From DAOPJM01 sp964490325 (lineage in GTDB: Bacteria; Bacillota; Clostridia; Christensenellales; CAG-138), in the NCBI GenBank assembly GCA_964490325.1, contig CAZBBX010000014.1, positions 1-52,569 of the forward strand: a stretch of 52,569 nt of DNA, in the 5' to 3' direction. Position 1 is the first letter of the stretch, and each line of letters opens with the position of its first letter. The notes beneath the pieces were generated by a model. The model ran no database searches. It was not told where the DNA came from and saw nothing but the letters and a program-made list of their open reading frames with translations. Below, in pieces: positions 25,488-34,508 of the stretch. Position numbers and translations under genes: made by a program.

Positions 25488-26771
25488 CTAAAAGCACAGG
25501 CAGCTTGCACCCTTGCCCCGCTGCGTCAGCGCGGCGGCATGCTTGGCGGCGTCCCTAAAGAGCGCCGCATTGTCCTGCACGGCGTGACCGTCCCGCTTCA
25601 AAAAGCGTCCCGCGCACAGCACATCACGGATATTCTGCGCCGTGGCTGCGTACAAGATCGCCGTCAGCGGGTCGTAGACGGGAACGGTCGCGGGCGTGTT
25701 CAGCTCCCATACGATCAGATCCGCAGGTGCGCCCACCGCCATGCGCCCTGTGCCGAAGGGAAGGGCTCTGTGCCCGTTCATCAGCAGTTTCCACAGCGTC
25801 TTGCGGTCGAAGCGCTCCGACTTATCGAACAGCTTGCCCAGCAGGCCGAACAGCCGCGCCTGCTCTAAGGGCGAACAGGTGTTGGAGCTTGCCGCCCCGT
25901 CCGTGCCGATGGACAGGTTTAGGCGTGCCGCGTTCTCCCACAGCGTGCCCATGCCCATGCCAAGCTTTGCATAGGTCTTGGGACAGGCTGCGACATAAGT
26001 GTCGCACCCAAGCAGGGACAGGTCGGCGGTGGACAGCCAAAGTCCGTGCGCCAAGATACAGGGCAGGGTAAAACCGCCCGCCTCGCTGAGGATCTGCGCT
26101 TGACTCCTGCCGCAGCGCTCCTTACCCGCACGCTCCTGCGCGGCTGTCTCGGAAAGGTGGATGTGGATGCCGACATGGGACAATTTTGCCGCATCCACGA
26201 TGCTGCGCAGCGCTTGCGGGGAACAAAGGTAGGGTGAGTGGGGTCCATAGCGCAGCGCGATGCGTGGCTCGCCGCGATAGCGTTCGATCAGGGCGGCGGT
26301 TTCGCCAAGCTCTCGCTCCAAGCTGTCCGCCGCGCCAAAGATCGTCGGCGCAAGGTCGATCCTAAGACCGCTGTCCAAGGCTGCCTTGGCGATCTGCTCC
26401 GCCATGAAGTAGTGGTCGGCAAAGGCGGTGACGCCCTCGTCGATCAGCTCCGCCATGCAAAGGCGGCTGCCAAGGTACACGTCCTCCTTGGTGAGCTTGC
26501 TTTCGTAGGGCCAGATCTCGCGGTTGAACCAGTCGTCGATCGACACGTCCTCCGCAAGTCCGCGCAGCAGGTGCATGGGACTGTGGGCGTGCAGCACCGC
26601 AAAGGAGGGGGAGACGACCTTGCCGGTGCAGTCCACAAGCTCGCAGTCGTCGGTGTGCGGCAGCGCCTTGCCGATGACGCTGATGCAGCCGTTATCGATG
26701 CGGATATCCGCCTGCTGCTGCGCCGCCTCCTCGTCCAAGATGACGGCGTTTGTGAGGAGCAGGCCGCTCAT
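25488..26771 (-). CDS. Amidohydrolase of the MTA/SAH deaminase (chlorohydrolase) family
   Basis: A 427-residue metal-dependent hydrolase, ATG at 26771, overlapping the gtrA-like stop by four bases. Motifs: metal pair HAH in SFAVLHAHSPMHLLRGLAED (about 60), GVTAFADHYFM, HIHLSETAAQE, HGLWLS and the metal Asp in IGTDGAASSN. The family removes amino groups from methylthioadenosine, S-adenosylhomocysteine or related compounds. The usual NTHTH is AVLHAH here, so the substrate may differ. It is the last gene of a carbohydrate operon, an unexpected setting for a nucleoside deaminase. Confidence 0.85.
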   Translation of the reverse strand: MSGLLLTNAVILDEEAAQQQADIRIDNGCISVIGKALPHTDDCELVDCTGKVVSPSFAVLHAHSPMHLLRGLAEDVSIDDWFNREIWPYESKLTKEDVYLGSRLCMAELIDEGVTAFADHYFMAEQIAKAALDSGLRIDLAPTIFGAADSLERELGETAALIERYRGEPRIALRYGPHSPYLCSPQALRSIVDAAKLSHVGIHIHLSETAAQERAGKERCGRSQAQILSEAGGFTLPCILAHGLWLSTADLSLLGCDTYVAACPKTYAKLGMGMGTLWENAARLNLSIGTDGAASSNTCSPLEQARLFGLLGKLFDKSERFDRKTLWKLLMNGHRALPFGTGRMAVGAPADLIVWELNTPATVPVYDPLTAILYAATAQNIRDVLCAGRFLKRDGHAVQDNAALFRDAAKHAAALTQRGKGASCLCF

Positions 26772-27244
26772 GCCTGTTCCTCTTGTGCCTCTTGCGTCTG
26801 CTGCGCCTCTTGCGCCTTCTCCATCAGGTCGTTGTTGTCCACCTGCTTGCCGTAGACGACAAAGCGGCAGAACAAAAACTCGGTGACAAAGTTCAGCACC
26901 ATGTTGATGAGGAGCACCAAATACTCGTTCCACAGCAGCGTCTCGGTCAGGTAGTTGCCCAGCAGCGTGGACAGCGGCGTGAACACGCAGTAGTAGGCGA
27001 AGACCTTGAGCATGGCTATGGGCACATTGGCGGCCGAACGGAAGGTGTAGCGGCGGTTGACCGTGAAGTTGTACAGCACGGACAGCACCAGCGCGATGAG
27101 GTAGGCAGGCCAATATTTGAGGTGCAGCACCTCGTTGAGCAGGGTGAAGCTGCCAAACTCGATCAGCCCCGCCGAGCAGGAAAACAGCAGAAATTTGAGG
27201 GAGCGCAGCAGCTCCGTGCGCCGCGTGGAGTTCGTCTTATCCAT
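26768..27244 (-). CDS. GtrA-family membrane protein
   Basis: A 158-residue protein; ATG at 27244 overlaps the symporter gene stop. Four membrane helices with the GtrA features: KFLLFSCSAGLIEFGSFTLL near the N-terminus, YLIALVLSVLYNFTVNRRYTF in the middle (the N-x-x-x-N-R-x-x-TF signature), and NMVLNFVTEFLFCRFVVYGK at the end. The C-terminus is a charged Glu/Gln/Ala tail. GtrA proteins are thought to flip lipid-linked sugars for wall decoration. Here the gene lies between a sugar symporter and an amidohydrolase. Confidence 0.88.
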   Translation of the reverse strand: MDKTNSTRRTELLRSLKFLLFSCSAGLIEFGSFTLLNEVLHLKYWPAYLIALVLSVLYNFTVNRRYTFRSAANVPIAMLKVFAYYCVFTPLSTLLGNYLTETLLWNEYLVLLINMVLNFVTEFLFCRFVVYGKQVDNNDLMEKAQEAQQTQEAQEEQA

Positions 27245-28634
27245 GCTGCTCCGCCTCCGCTTCGTTGGGATTGATGTCGCCTCGCGCTTCGAGTTCGCCG
27301 ATGATCTGCTTGTAGTACGTCTCGTCGATGCGGAACTTGAAGCGGTACACCAGATAGCCCGCCACAATGCAGATCAGCGGCAGCACGAGCATGGCGATCT
27401 TCATGATGAGGATGCTTTGATCCGTGACGGTCTCGGGCGTCGCCTCGTTGATGCCCGACAGGATGAGGGTGTAGCCCACCACGCCTGTGGCGATGGCCGC
27501 GCCCAGCTTGTTGATGAGCGGCTGGACGGAGAAGGTGACGCTCTCGTTGCGCTTGCCCAGCTTCCACTGCCCATACTCGATGGTGTCCGCAAGGAACATC
27601 AGCATCAGCAGCTGGATGAACGCCTGTCCCACGAACAGCAGAACCCCCGCTATGCCGATAAAGAGCATGTTGGTCGTGGGTGCAAGGAAGAACACGATAT
27701 AGCCCAGCACCACCAGCACGGTCGCGCCCAGATAGAGCTGCTTGCGGCTGAAGCGCTTGCGGAACAGGGGAAAGATCGCCAGCGCCCCAAGCTGCGACAC
27801 GCCCAGCACCACCGTGAACACGGAGTACATGTCCTCGTTCTTGTAGGCGTACTTGAAGAAGTAGGTGCCAAAGCTGGTGGTGGTGCAGTAGCCGATCATA
27901 AACAGCGCCATCGCAACGACCGTCCACAGCAGCTGATCGTTGCGGAACAGCACTTGGAACATCTCCTTTAGGGAGGTGCTCTCCTCCTTCTTGAAGGCGT
28001 TCTTCTTTTCGCGCACACCAAACAGCGTGATGCACTGGAAAAGGATCATCAGCACCGCCACCGCAAGAGCGAACACGAACCAGCCCTTTTGCGGGTTGCC
28101 GAGCGCATCGCCCAGTGCGCCCGTCACGGGCAGCACGCTCACGACCACGATGTACATACCGATGTTGGCGCAGATGCGGGCAAAGGCGCCGATCTTCTCG
28201 CGCTGCTTTTGATCGATGGTCAGCGAAGGCATCATCGACCAGTAGGCAATGTCGTTGAGACCGTAGGTGAAATCCCAGAACAGGTAGAAGACGGCCAAGA
28301 GCGCCACAAGGCGCAGGTCGCGCACCCCAAAGTCGGTGAACATCAGCACCATGAACACCGCGCCCAAGCCTGCGCCGATGGCAATGCCGGGTTTGAACTT
28401 GCCGAAGCGTCCCGTGGTGTTGTCCACCACCACGCCCATCAGCGGATCGTTGACCGCGTCAAAGATGCGCAGGATCATCAGCGCCGTGGTCAGCGCGGCA
28501 AGCACCGCGTCGGACAGCGCCAAGGTTTCGGTCAGGTAGTAGAGCATGTACATGCTCACGAGCGTGTAGAACATGTCCCGCCCGATCGTACCCAAGCCGA
28601 AGCAGAAGTAGTTGCGCTTGAAATCGTCCTTCAT
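27237..28634 (-). CDS. GPH-family (MelB-like) sugar:cation symporter
   Basis: A 465-residue, 12-helix carrier. The N-terminus has FGLGTIGRDMFYTLVSMYML and RIFDAVNDPLMGVVVDNTTG, with the family's Asp-rich helix and D-P-x-M-G. The central loop is FGVREKKNAFKKEE, and a later segment is ADTIEYGQWKLGKRNESVTF (the typical D..EYG..KTG.R). It is 19 bases behind the alpha-galactosidase gene, so it probably imports a galactoside or related sugar. The cation is not evident. Confidence 0.93.
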   Translation of the reverse strand: MKDDFKRNYFCFGLGTIGRDMFYTLVSMYMLYYLTETLALSDAVLAALTTALMILRIFDAVNDPLMGVVVDNTTGRFGKFKPGIAIGAGLGAVFMVLMFTDFGVRDLRLVALLAVFYLFWDFTYGLNDIAYWSMMPSLTIDQKQREKIGAFARICANIGMYIVVVSVLPVTGALGDALGNPQKGWFVFALAVAVLMILFQCITLFGVREKKNAFKKEESTSLKEMFQVLFRNDQLLWTVVAMALFMIGYCTTTSFGTYFFKYAYKNEDMYSVFTVVLGVSQLGALAIFPLFRKRFSRKQLYLGATVLVVLGYIVFFLAPTTNMLFIGIAGVLLFVGQAFIQLLMLMFLADTIEYGQWKLGKRNESVTFSVQPLINKLGAAIATGVVGYTLILSGINEATPETVTDQSILIMKIAMLVLPLICIVAGYLVYRFKFRIDETYYKQIIGELEARGDINPNEAEAEQHG

Positions 28635-28653
28635 TTATACCCCCTGTATTTCC

Positions 28654-30996
28654 CTATTCCTCCGCGTTCTCCACGCGGATAAAATGATAGAGCTCCGCCC
28701 CAAAATCGCCCGTCAGCCGCAGCTTGTCGTTCCAGCCCGTGCCCATAAAGGCGTTATCCAGCGGGATCCCGAAGCTAAGCAGCGCGCCTGTCGCAAGGAA
28801 GCTTGGCGCACCGTCGGGCATCGTCCAATGCCTGCCGATGAAGCGCAGGATCGCCCCGTCAGCGCGCAGCTTGACGGGGGAAACGTGCTTGACAAGCCCC
28901 CCGAAGCGGCGCAGGAACTGCGGCTTCTTTCTTGCCTCCACCCGATAGAGCGCGTCCCGCTGCAAGCCGACCGCCGTCAGCGTGTCGTTTGGCGGCGCTG
29001 CCTTGCCCTGCTCGGTAAAAAGCCCTGCCGCGCCCTCGGAGCCGTCCGCCGCCGTGACCTCAAAAAGCGTCTTTCCGTAGAGCGTCCTTGCCCTGCGGAA
29101 CACGCCAAACTGAAAAAGCCGCCGCCGCGCCTTATAGTAGGCGATCTCGTCCCGTATCTCCCGCTTCTCGGCGGGGCTGAGCAGGGTCAGATCCAGCTCA
29201 TAGCCCAGCAGCCCAAAGCAGCTGACCGCAAAACGCGTGCTCAGCGGCGTGTCCCGCAGCGTCTGCTGATGCGGCGCTTCCGAAACATGCGCACCCATGA
29301 CGGAGGGGGGATAGAAGACGGATAGCCCGCCTTGGATCCTGAGGCGCTCAATGGGGTCGGTGTCGTCGCTGACCCAGATCTGCGGGGAAAAGCTGAGCAT
29401 TCCCAAGTCGAACCGGTTGCCGCCTGAGGAGCAGCTCTCCAGCAGCAGCTCGGGTCTTGCGTCGAACACGCGGTGCAGCAGCTCGTACAGCCCCAAGATG
29501 TAGCGGTGCAGGCTCTGCCCCTGCTCTGTAAGTCCCCGCGAATACGCGTCGCTGATGTGGCGGTTCATGTCCCACTTGACATACGCGATGGGCGCTGCGT
29601 CCAGCAGGGCGTTAAGCTGCCCCGCCAAATAGTCCCGCACCTCGGCACGGGACAGATCCAGCACCAACTGATGCCGTCCGCGGGTATACGCGCGATCGGG
29701 TGCGCCCAGCGCCCAGTCGGGATGCGCACGGTACAGCGCGGAATCCTCGCTGACCATCTCCGGTTCGACCCAAAGGCCAAACTGCAGCCCCATTGCGTTG
29801 ATGCGCCGACCAAGACCCGCTACGCCGTGCGGCAGCTTCTTATGCTCCGTTTCGTAGTCGCCAAGCCCCGCCTTGTCGCTGTTTCTGCCGCGAAACCAGC
29901 CGTCGTCCAGCACGAACAGCTCCGCGCCAAGCTTTTTGGACTCCCGCGCAAGGCGCAGGATGTGCGCTTCGTTGAAGGCAAAGAAGGTCGCTTCCCAGTT
30001 GTTGAACAGTACGGGGCGTTCCCTATCGCGCCATGCCCCCCGCACGACATGGCGTTGTATAAAATGGTGGAAGCGTTGGGACAGGCCGTTCAGCCCGCTG
30101 TCGCTGACGCAAAGCACCGCCTGCGGCGTCTCGAAGCGTTCGCCCTTTTTGAGCGTCCATTGGAAGCACTGCGGCGAGATCCCACCCGTCACGCGGACAA
30201 GGCCGAAGGCGGTCAGCTCGACATCGCTTTGATGGTTGCCGCTGTACAGCAGATTGAAGCCGTAGACCAAGCCGCGCTCCTCGTCCGCTCCCCGCTCCAG
30301 AAGGGCAAAGGCGGGGTTGTGGCGATTGCTTGAGGCTCCCGTGTTCGATTCGATCACGGCGCGCCCCTCTCTAAGCGGCTGCTCATGGCGCTGCGCCTCG
30401 CGGCTCCAGCAGCCGTCCAGCGTCAGCAGGGAAAAGCCGCGGTCGGGCAGATCCAAGCAGTAGGAATACAGGCGGCGTATGGTCAAGGGCCGCTCGTCCT
30501 CGTTTGTCAGCGCGACCCGCCGCGCAAGCACATCCGCCGCATAAAAGCAAGTGTAGTACAGCTGCAGCTTCACCTTGGCCGAAGCCTCCGCAAGGGTCAG
30601 CACGAGCGTCTGCACCGCCCCGTCCTCTGCATAGGCCGTGGGCAGCGCGTCCATGGGCGCCGTGCCCTCCTCGATGGTGAAGCTCTCCAAGCGAAAGTCC
30701 GCCGTGTAGCCCCCGTCGGGCAGGACCAGCTCCATCGGCGAACGACGATAGTCGCCAACGCCTATGCCGCTCCACTCCAAAGGCAGCATATCCAGGCACA
30801 GCCCGCTCTCCTCGCGGTAGTCCACCTGCGAACCGACCTGTATGGTGCGTTTATAGGACAGCGCCTCCGCATCCACCGTCTGCGGCAGGCGGGGACCGTA
30901 GTACAGCTGCTCCAACTGCCCGTAGTCCGTTCTGCGAAACAGGCAGCTCGTGTGGGCGCTGTCGATGCGGAACAGTCCGTTCTCCTCTCGGATCAT
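28654..30996 (-). CDS. Alpha-galactosidase, glycoside hydrolase family 36
   Basis: A 780-residue enzyme. ATG 30996 has AAGGAGGGT upstream; ATG 31017 does not. The N-terminal beta domain is followed by the barrel with WEATFFAFNE, ELFVLDDGWF, GLWVEPEMV and the nucleophile Asp in YVKWDMNRHISD (about 473). Then come ESCSSGGNRFDLGML and the acid/base Asp in WVSDDTDPIERLRIQ (about 543). No signal peptide, so it is cytoplasmic and cleaves imported alpha-galactosides such as melibiose or raffinose. It matches the neighbouring symporter. Confidence 0.94.
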   Translation of the reverse strand: MIREENGLFRIDSAHTSCLFRRTDYGQLEQLYYGPRLPQTVDAEALSYKRTIQVGSQVDYREESGLCLDMLPLEWSGIGVGDYRRSPMELVLPDGGYTADFRLESFTIEEGTAPMDALPTAYAEDGAVQTLVLTLAEASAKVKLQLYYTCFYAADVLARRVALTNEDERPLTIRRLYSYCLDLPDRGFSLLTLDGCWSREAQRHEQPLREGRAVIESNTGASSNRHNPAFALLERGADEERGLVYGFNLLYSGNHQSDVELTAFGLVRVTGGISPQCFQWTLKKGERFETPQAVLCVSDSGLNGLSQRFHHFIQRHVVRGAWRDRERPVLFNNWEATFFAFNEAHILRLARESKKLGAELFVLDDGWFRGRNSDKAGLGDYETEHKKLPHGVAGLGRRINAMGLQFGLWVEPEMVSEDSALYRAHPDWALGAPDRAYTRGRHQLVLDLSRAEVRDYLAGQLNALLDAAPIAYVKWDMNRHISDAYSRGLTEQGQSLHRYILGLYELLHRVFDARPELLLESCSSGGNRFDLGMLSFSPQIWVSDDTDPIERLRIQGGLSVFYPPSVMGAHVSEAPHQQTLRDTPLSTRFAVSCFGLLGYELDLTLLSPAEKREIRDEIAYYKARRRLFQFGVFRRARTLYGKTLFEVTAADGSEGAAGLFTEQGKAAPPNDTLTAVGLQRDALYRVEARKKPQFLRRFGGLVKHVSPVKLRADGAILRFIGRHWTMPDGAPSFLATGALLSFGIPLDNAFMGTGWNDKLRLTGDFGAELYHFIRVENAEE

Positions 30997-31010
30997 ACGC
31001 GACCCTCCTT

Positions 31011-31084
31011 GGTGCATTTATGGTTCATGTTCGCAAGGGATCCCCCGTTCGGCCGCTCAAGGCATGGTGCAATTATGGTTCATG
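31011..31084 (+). repeat. Direct repeat GGTGCAwTTATGGTTCATG
   Basis: A 19-base sequence occurs at 31011-31029 and 31066-31084 with one difference. The second copy covers the last codons and stop of the GH1 gene; the first lies in the gap before the GH36 gene. It looks like a small local duplication. Confidence 0.8.
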
Positions 31085-32410
31085 CTGCGGCTCGTCCGGC
31101 TGCGTCCCCTGCATGGGATAGCGTTCCGCCGCCGCCTGCGCCTCCCGTTCGTCGGAGATGCAGTGACTTTGGATCAGTTCTTGATAGAATAGTCCGCTCG
31201 GCTTGACGATGCGGATCTGCGTCTGCTCGTCGGCGGACACCAAGCCGAAGCGGGCGCTGCGCCCCTCCAGCCATTCAAAGTTATCGATAAAGCACCAGTG
31301 GTAGTAGCGCTCCACGGGCAGGCCGCTCTCCACCAGCGCCTTGAGATGCTCCACAAGGAAGCGCACCCTGTATGCGTCAGAATTGTCGCATACCCCGTTC
31401 TCGGTGATGTAGATGGGACGGGGCAAAAGCTTATAGCAGGTACGGGCGCAGTCCACGATGCCCGCAGGATAGATCTCCCAGCCCAAGTCGTTGACGGGAG
31501 CGTCCTTGCGAACGCCGTCCTTCAGTCCCGAAACGGTGGAGCGGCTGTAGTAGTTCACGCCGTGAAAGTCGCACCATTCGCCGCGCTCAATGTCCTCCTC
31601 ACGGTGCAGGGGAAGGCGCGGCTTGCCAAGGCAGAACGCGGAAAGGAGCGCGGTTTGAAAGCTGCGCTCGGCAAGGGTGCAGCAGAGCCTGTCGCGGGGA
31701 TTGCTGCGATTCTTCGGCGCAAAGACGCGCATATGCAGCGCCACGCCCACGCGGGTGTCGTCATAGCCCATATTCTCGCGGAGGGCGTGAATCTCCTTGT
31801 AGGCGGCGATGTGGCAGACGGTCAAGTTTTGCAGCACATGCAGCGTACGGCGAAAGGACTTGGCGGCAGGCGGCCAAAGGCCGAACAGATAGCCGTTGAA
31901 GGCGTACACGTTCGGCTCGTTGATGGTGATATATTCACTGACAAGGTCGCCAAGCTCCGTCACGACATAGCGGACGAAGCGGACGAACAGCTCCAAGTTG
32001 TCATCGTTTTCAAAGGCGCCCATGCGCTCGAACCACAGGGGATTGGTAAAGTGGTGCAGTGTGAGCAGGGGACGAATGCCGCGGCGCTTCAGCTCGGTCA
32101 GCTCCTCGCGGTAATGGCGAATGACCGCCTCGTCAAAATGGTTGGGATCCGGCTCGATGCGGCTCCACTCCACGCCGAAGCGGTAGCATTGGATGCCCAG
32201 CTCGCCCAAAAGCTCCGCGTCCTCGCGGAACAGGCGATAGTGCTCGTTCGCAACGGAGGGGTCGGAGCCGTCATGGATGTAGCCCTGCCGATACCAGTCG
32301 TACCAGCTGTTATTGGTATCGCCGCCCTCGATCTGCGTGGCGGCGGTCGCAACGCCTAAAAGAAGCTTGTCGGGAATGCGTAACGCTATCAGTTTCCTCC
32401 CTAATTGCAA
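31073..32410 (-). CDS. Glycoside hydrolase family 1 (beta-glucosidase-like)
   Basis: About 440-446 residues, family GH1. Acid/base Glu in YITINEPNVYAF (about 156) and nucleophile Glu in IYITENGVCDN (about 328); LLGVATAATQIEGG is the usual N-terminal segment and HWCFIDNFEWLEG the usual C-terminal one. The start is unresolved. No ATG or GTG follows the ribosome site GGGAGG (32401-32396); an ATA at 32389 would give MALRIPDKLLLG with good spacing. I list TTG 32410, the nearest standard start, but it lies before that site. First gene of the carbohydrate operon. Confidence 0.9.
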   Translation of the reverse strand: MQLGRKLIALRIPDKLLLGVATAATQIEGGDTNNSWYDWYRQGYIHDGSDPSVANEHYRLFREDAELLGELGIQCYRFGVEWSRIEPDPNHFDEAVIRHYREELTELKRRGIRPLLTLHHFTNPLWFERMGAFENDDNLELFVRFVRYVVTELGDLVSEYITINEPNVYAFNGYLFGLWPPAAKSFRRTLHVLQNLTVCHIAAYKEIHALRENMGYDDTRVGVALHMRVFAPKNRSNPRDRLCCTLAERSFQTALLSAFCLGKPRLPLHREEDIERGEWCDFHGVNYYSRSTVSGLKDGVRKDAPVNDLGWEIYPAGIVDCARTCYKLLPRPIYITENGVCDNSDAYRVRFLVEHLKALVESGLPVERYYHWCFIDNFEWLEGRSARFGLVSADEQTQIRIVKPSGLFYQELIQSHCISDEREAQAAAERYPMQGTQPDEPQHEP

Positions 32411-32423
32411 TCGTTCATTCCGT

Positions 32424-32452
32424 AGTATATACCGAAACGACCCGCCGCGCAA
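32424..32452 (-). promoter_or_regulatory. Promoter of the GH1-GH36-symporter operon
   Basis: Minus strand: -35 TTGCGC (32452-32447), 17-base spacer, -10 TATACT (32429-32424). It places the transcript start near 32417, ahead of the GGGAGG ribosome site. No clear sugar-repressor operator is visible. Confidence 0.6.
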
Positions 32453-32533
32453 GTGCGGCCGCCTCTCGCAAGGAAGTTTTCATATATTTCGCGCCTTTAC
32501 CCGCATTTTACGCTCAAACGCGCATAGCATAGC

Positions 32534-32562
32534 TTGCTTTCAAGCTGCCCTTCAGGTATACT
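32534..32562 (+). promoter_or_regulatory. Promoter of the Na/Pi cotransporter gene
   Basis: TTGCTT (32534-32539), 17-base spacer, TATACT (32557-32562), about 40 bases before the start codon. Confidence 0.65.
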
Positions 32563-32600
32563 GTACATAAAATAGGGGAGAATCGGCAATGGAGGTGACC

Positions 32601-34397
32601 ATGGGTACGATCGCGACCAATATCCTGACGTTCGTCTTGGGACTGGCTTTTACCCTGTTCGGCATGAACCAAATGTGCAGCGGACTGGAGAGGCTGTCGG
32701 GCGGACGCTTAGAGACCGTCCTGTCCAAGGCGACCGACACCAAGAGCAAGCACCCCATCGTGGGACGCATCAAGGGGATGCTGGTGGGCTGCGGCGTGAC
32801 GGCGCTGGTGCAAAGCTCCTCGTCCACCACGGTGATGACCGTCGGCTTCGTCAACTCGGGCATCATGCGCTTGGAGCAGGCCATCGGCATCATCATGGGT
32901 GCGAACATCGGCACCACGGTGACGACATGGCTGTTCGCCCTTACGGGAGTGAGCGCCGACGCATGGTATGTGCAGATCTTCACGCCCAAGGTCTTTGCGC
33001 CCGTGCTGGCGCTTGTGGGCATCGTGCTGCTGATCTTTTCCAAGCGGCAAAGGCGGCGCGACGCGGGCAGCACGCTGGTCAGCTTTGGCGTATTGATGTA
33101 CGGCATGAGCATGATGAGCGGCGTGTGCGCAACGCTTGCGGACGTCCCGCTGGTCACGGAGGTCTTCTCCACCTTAGAAAATCCCATCTTGGGCGTGCTT
33201 GCGGGCGCGCTGTTCACGGGGATCATCCAAGCCTCGGCTGCGGCGCTGGGCATCGTGCAGGCGCTGGCGGCGTCGGGCAGCATCACCTATGCGGCGGCCA
33301 TCCCCATCATCTTGGGCACCAACATCGGCACCTGCGTGACGGCGCTGCTCTCCTGCGTAGGGGCAAGCAAGAACGCCAAGCGCACCGCCATGGTGCATCT
33401 GTACTTCAACATCATCGGCAGCGTGCTCTTCCTTGGTCTGTTTTACGGTCTGAACGCGATCTTTGACTTTGCGTTTATGAAGCTGCCGCTCAACGCTGCG
33501 GACATCGCCTTGGTACACACCATCTTCAACGTTTCCGCCACCATCGTATTGCTTCCCATGGGCGGGCTTTTGGCAAAGCTCGCCAGACTGACCATTCGGG
33601 ACAAGCCCGGCGATCGGGATGTGCCGACCAGCCTCTTGGACGATCGTTTCCTCAACACCCCCGGCTACGCGGTGGAGCAATGCGTCACGGTGGCGGGCAA
33701 GATGGCCACGCTCACCCGCGAAACGCTGCTTTTGTCGCTGCAGCTTCTGGACGCCTATGACGAGACCGTGGCGGCCAAGGTCGCCGACGGCGAGGAGCAC
33801 GCCGACCGCTACGAGGACAAGCTTGGCACCTATCTGGTCAAGATCAGCGGCAAGCAGCTGGAGGAGCGGGACAGCAAGCGCACCAACCAGCTCCTGCACG
33901 TCATCTCCGACTTTGAACGCATCAGCGACCACGCGGTCAACCTGTCCGAGTCCGCCGCCGAGATGCGCGACAAGGGGCTGCGCTTCTCCGACGCGGCTAT
34001 GGAGGAGCTGAACGTGCTGCGAACGGCGCTTACTGATATTGTGAACCTGTCCTTTGACGCCTATCACCACGATGATGTGGAAAGGGCGCGCTTGGTCGAG
34101 CCGCTCGAGGACGTCATCGATGCGCTGACGCAGGAGCTGCGCAGCAGGCACCTACGGCGCTTGCAGCGCGGGGAATGCACCATCCAGCTCGGTTTTGTGT
34201 ATAACGACATCCTCACCAACATCGAGCGCGTCAGCGACCATTGTTCCAACATCGCCATCGATCTGATCGAGGCGTCGCAGGCGCTGTTCAACACGCACAG
34301 CTACATCCTTGACCTCAAGGCGGAGCCGTCGGGCGCGTTCGTCAAGCAGCGCAGCGTGTATCTGGAGCGCTATGCCCTGCCGCCCGTAACGGACTGA
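32601..34397 (+). CDS. Na+/phosphate cotransporter with PhoU-like C-terminal domain
   Basis: About 598 residues. ATG 32601 has GGAGG five bases upstream; ATG 32589 is an alternative. The membrane part has the two inverted QSSS-type repeats of the NptA/PNaS family: GCGVTALVQSSSSTTVMTVGF and IIQASAAALGIVQALAASG, each followed by MGANIGTTVT or LGTNIGTCVTA. From about residue 370 a PhoU-like helical domain follows (ISDFERISDHAVNLSES, YNDILTNIERVSDHCSNIAI). Probably a low-affinity phosphate transporter gated or signalled by its PhoU domain. It is monocistronic, with a terminator behind it. Confidence 0.95.
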   Translation: MGTIATNILTFVLGLAFTLFGMNQMCSGLERLSGGRLETVLSKATDTKSKHPIVGRIKGMLVGCGVTALVQSSSSTTVMTVGFVNSGIMRLEQAIGIIMGANIGTTVTTWLFALTGVSADAWYVQIFTPKVFAPVLALVGIVLLIFSKRQRRRDAGSTLVSFGVLMYGMSMMSGVCATLADVPLVTEVFSTLENPILGVLAGALFTGIIQASAAALGIVQALAASGSITYAAAIPIILGTNIGTCVTALLSCVGASKNAKRTAMVHLYFNIIGSVLFLGLFYGLNAIFDFAFMKLPLNAADIALVHTIFNVSATIVLLPMGGLLAKLARLTIRDKPGDRDVPTSLLDDRFLNTPGYAVEQCVTVAGKMATLTRETLLLSLQLLDAYDETVAAKVADGEEHADRYEDKLGTYLVKISGKQLEERDSKRTNQLLHVISDFERISDHAVNLSESAAEMRDKGLRFSDAAMEELNVLRTALTDIVNLSFDAYHHDDVERARLVEPLEDVIDALTQELRSRHLRRLQRGECTIQLGFVYNDILTNIERVSDHCSNIAIDLIEASQALFNTHSYILDLKAEPSGAFVKQRSVYLERYALPPVTD

Positions 34398-34424
34398 GAC
34401 AACAGAAAAAGAACCGACAAACAC

Positions 34425-34464
34425 AGACCCTGCCGTAAGCACCGACTTAAGGCAGGGTCTTTTG
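34425..34464 (+). terminator. Terminator after the Na/Pi cotransporter
   Basis: AGACCCTGCC (34425-34434) pairs with GGCAGGGTCT (34451-34460) and continues TTTTGG. The reverse strand also forms the stem, so it may serve the convergent membrane-protein gene. Confidence 0.8.
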
Positions 34465-34508
34465 GTACCTTCCCGGAATAGAGACAGCGAACGGGAAGTC
34501 CATCGTGG

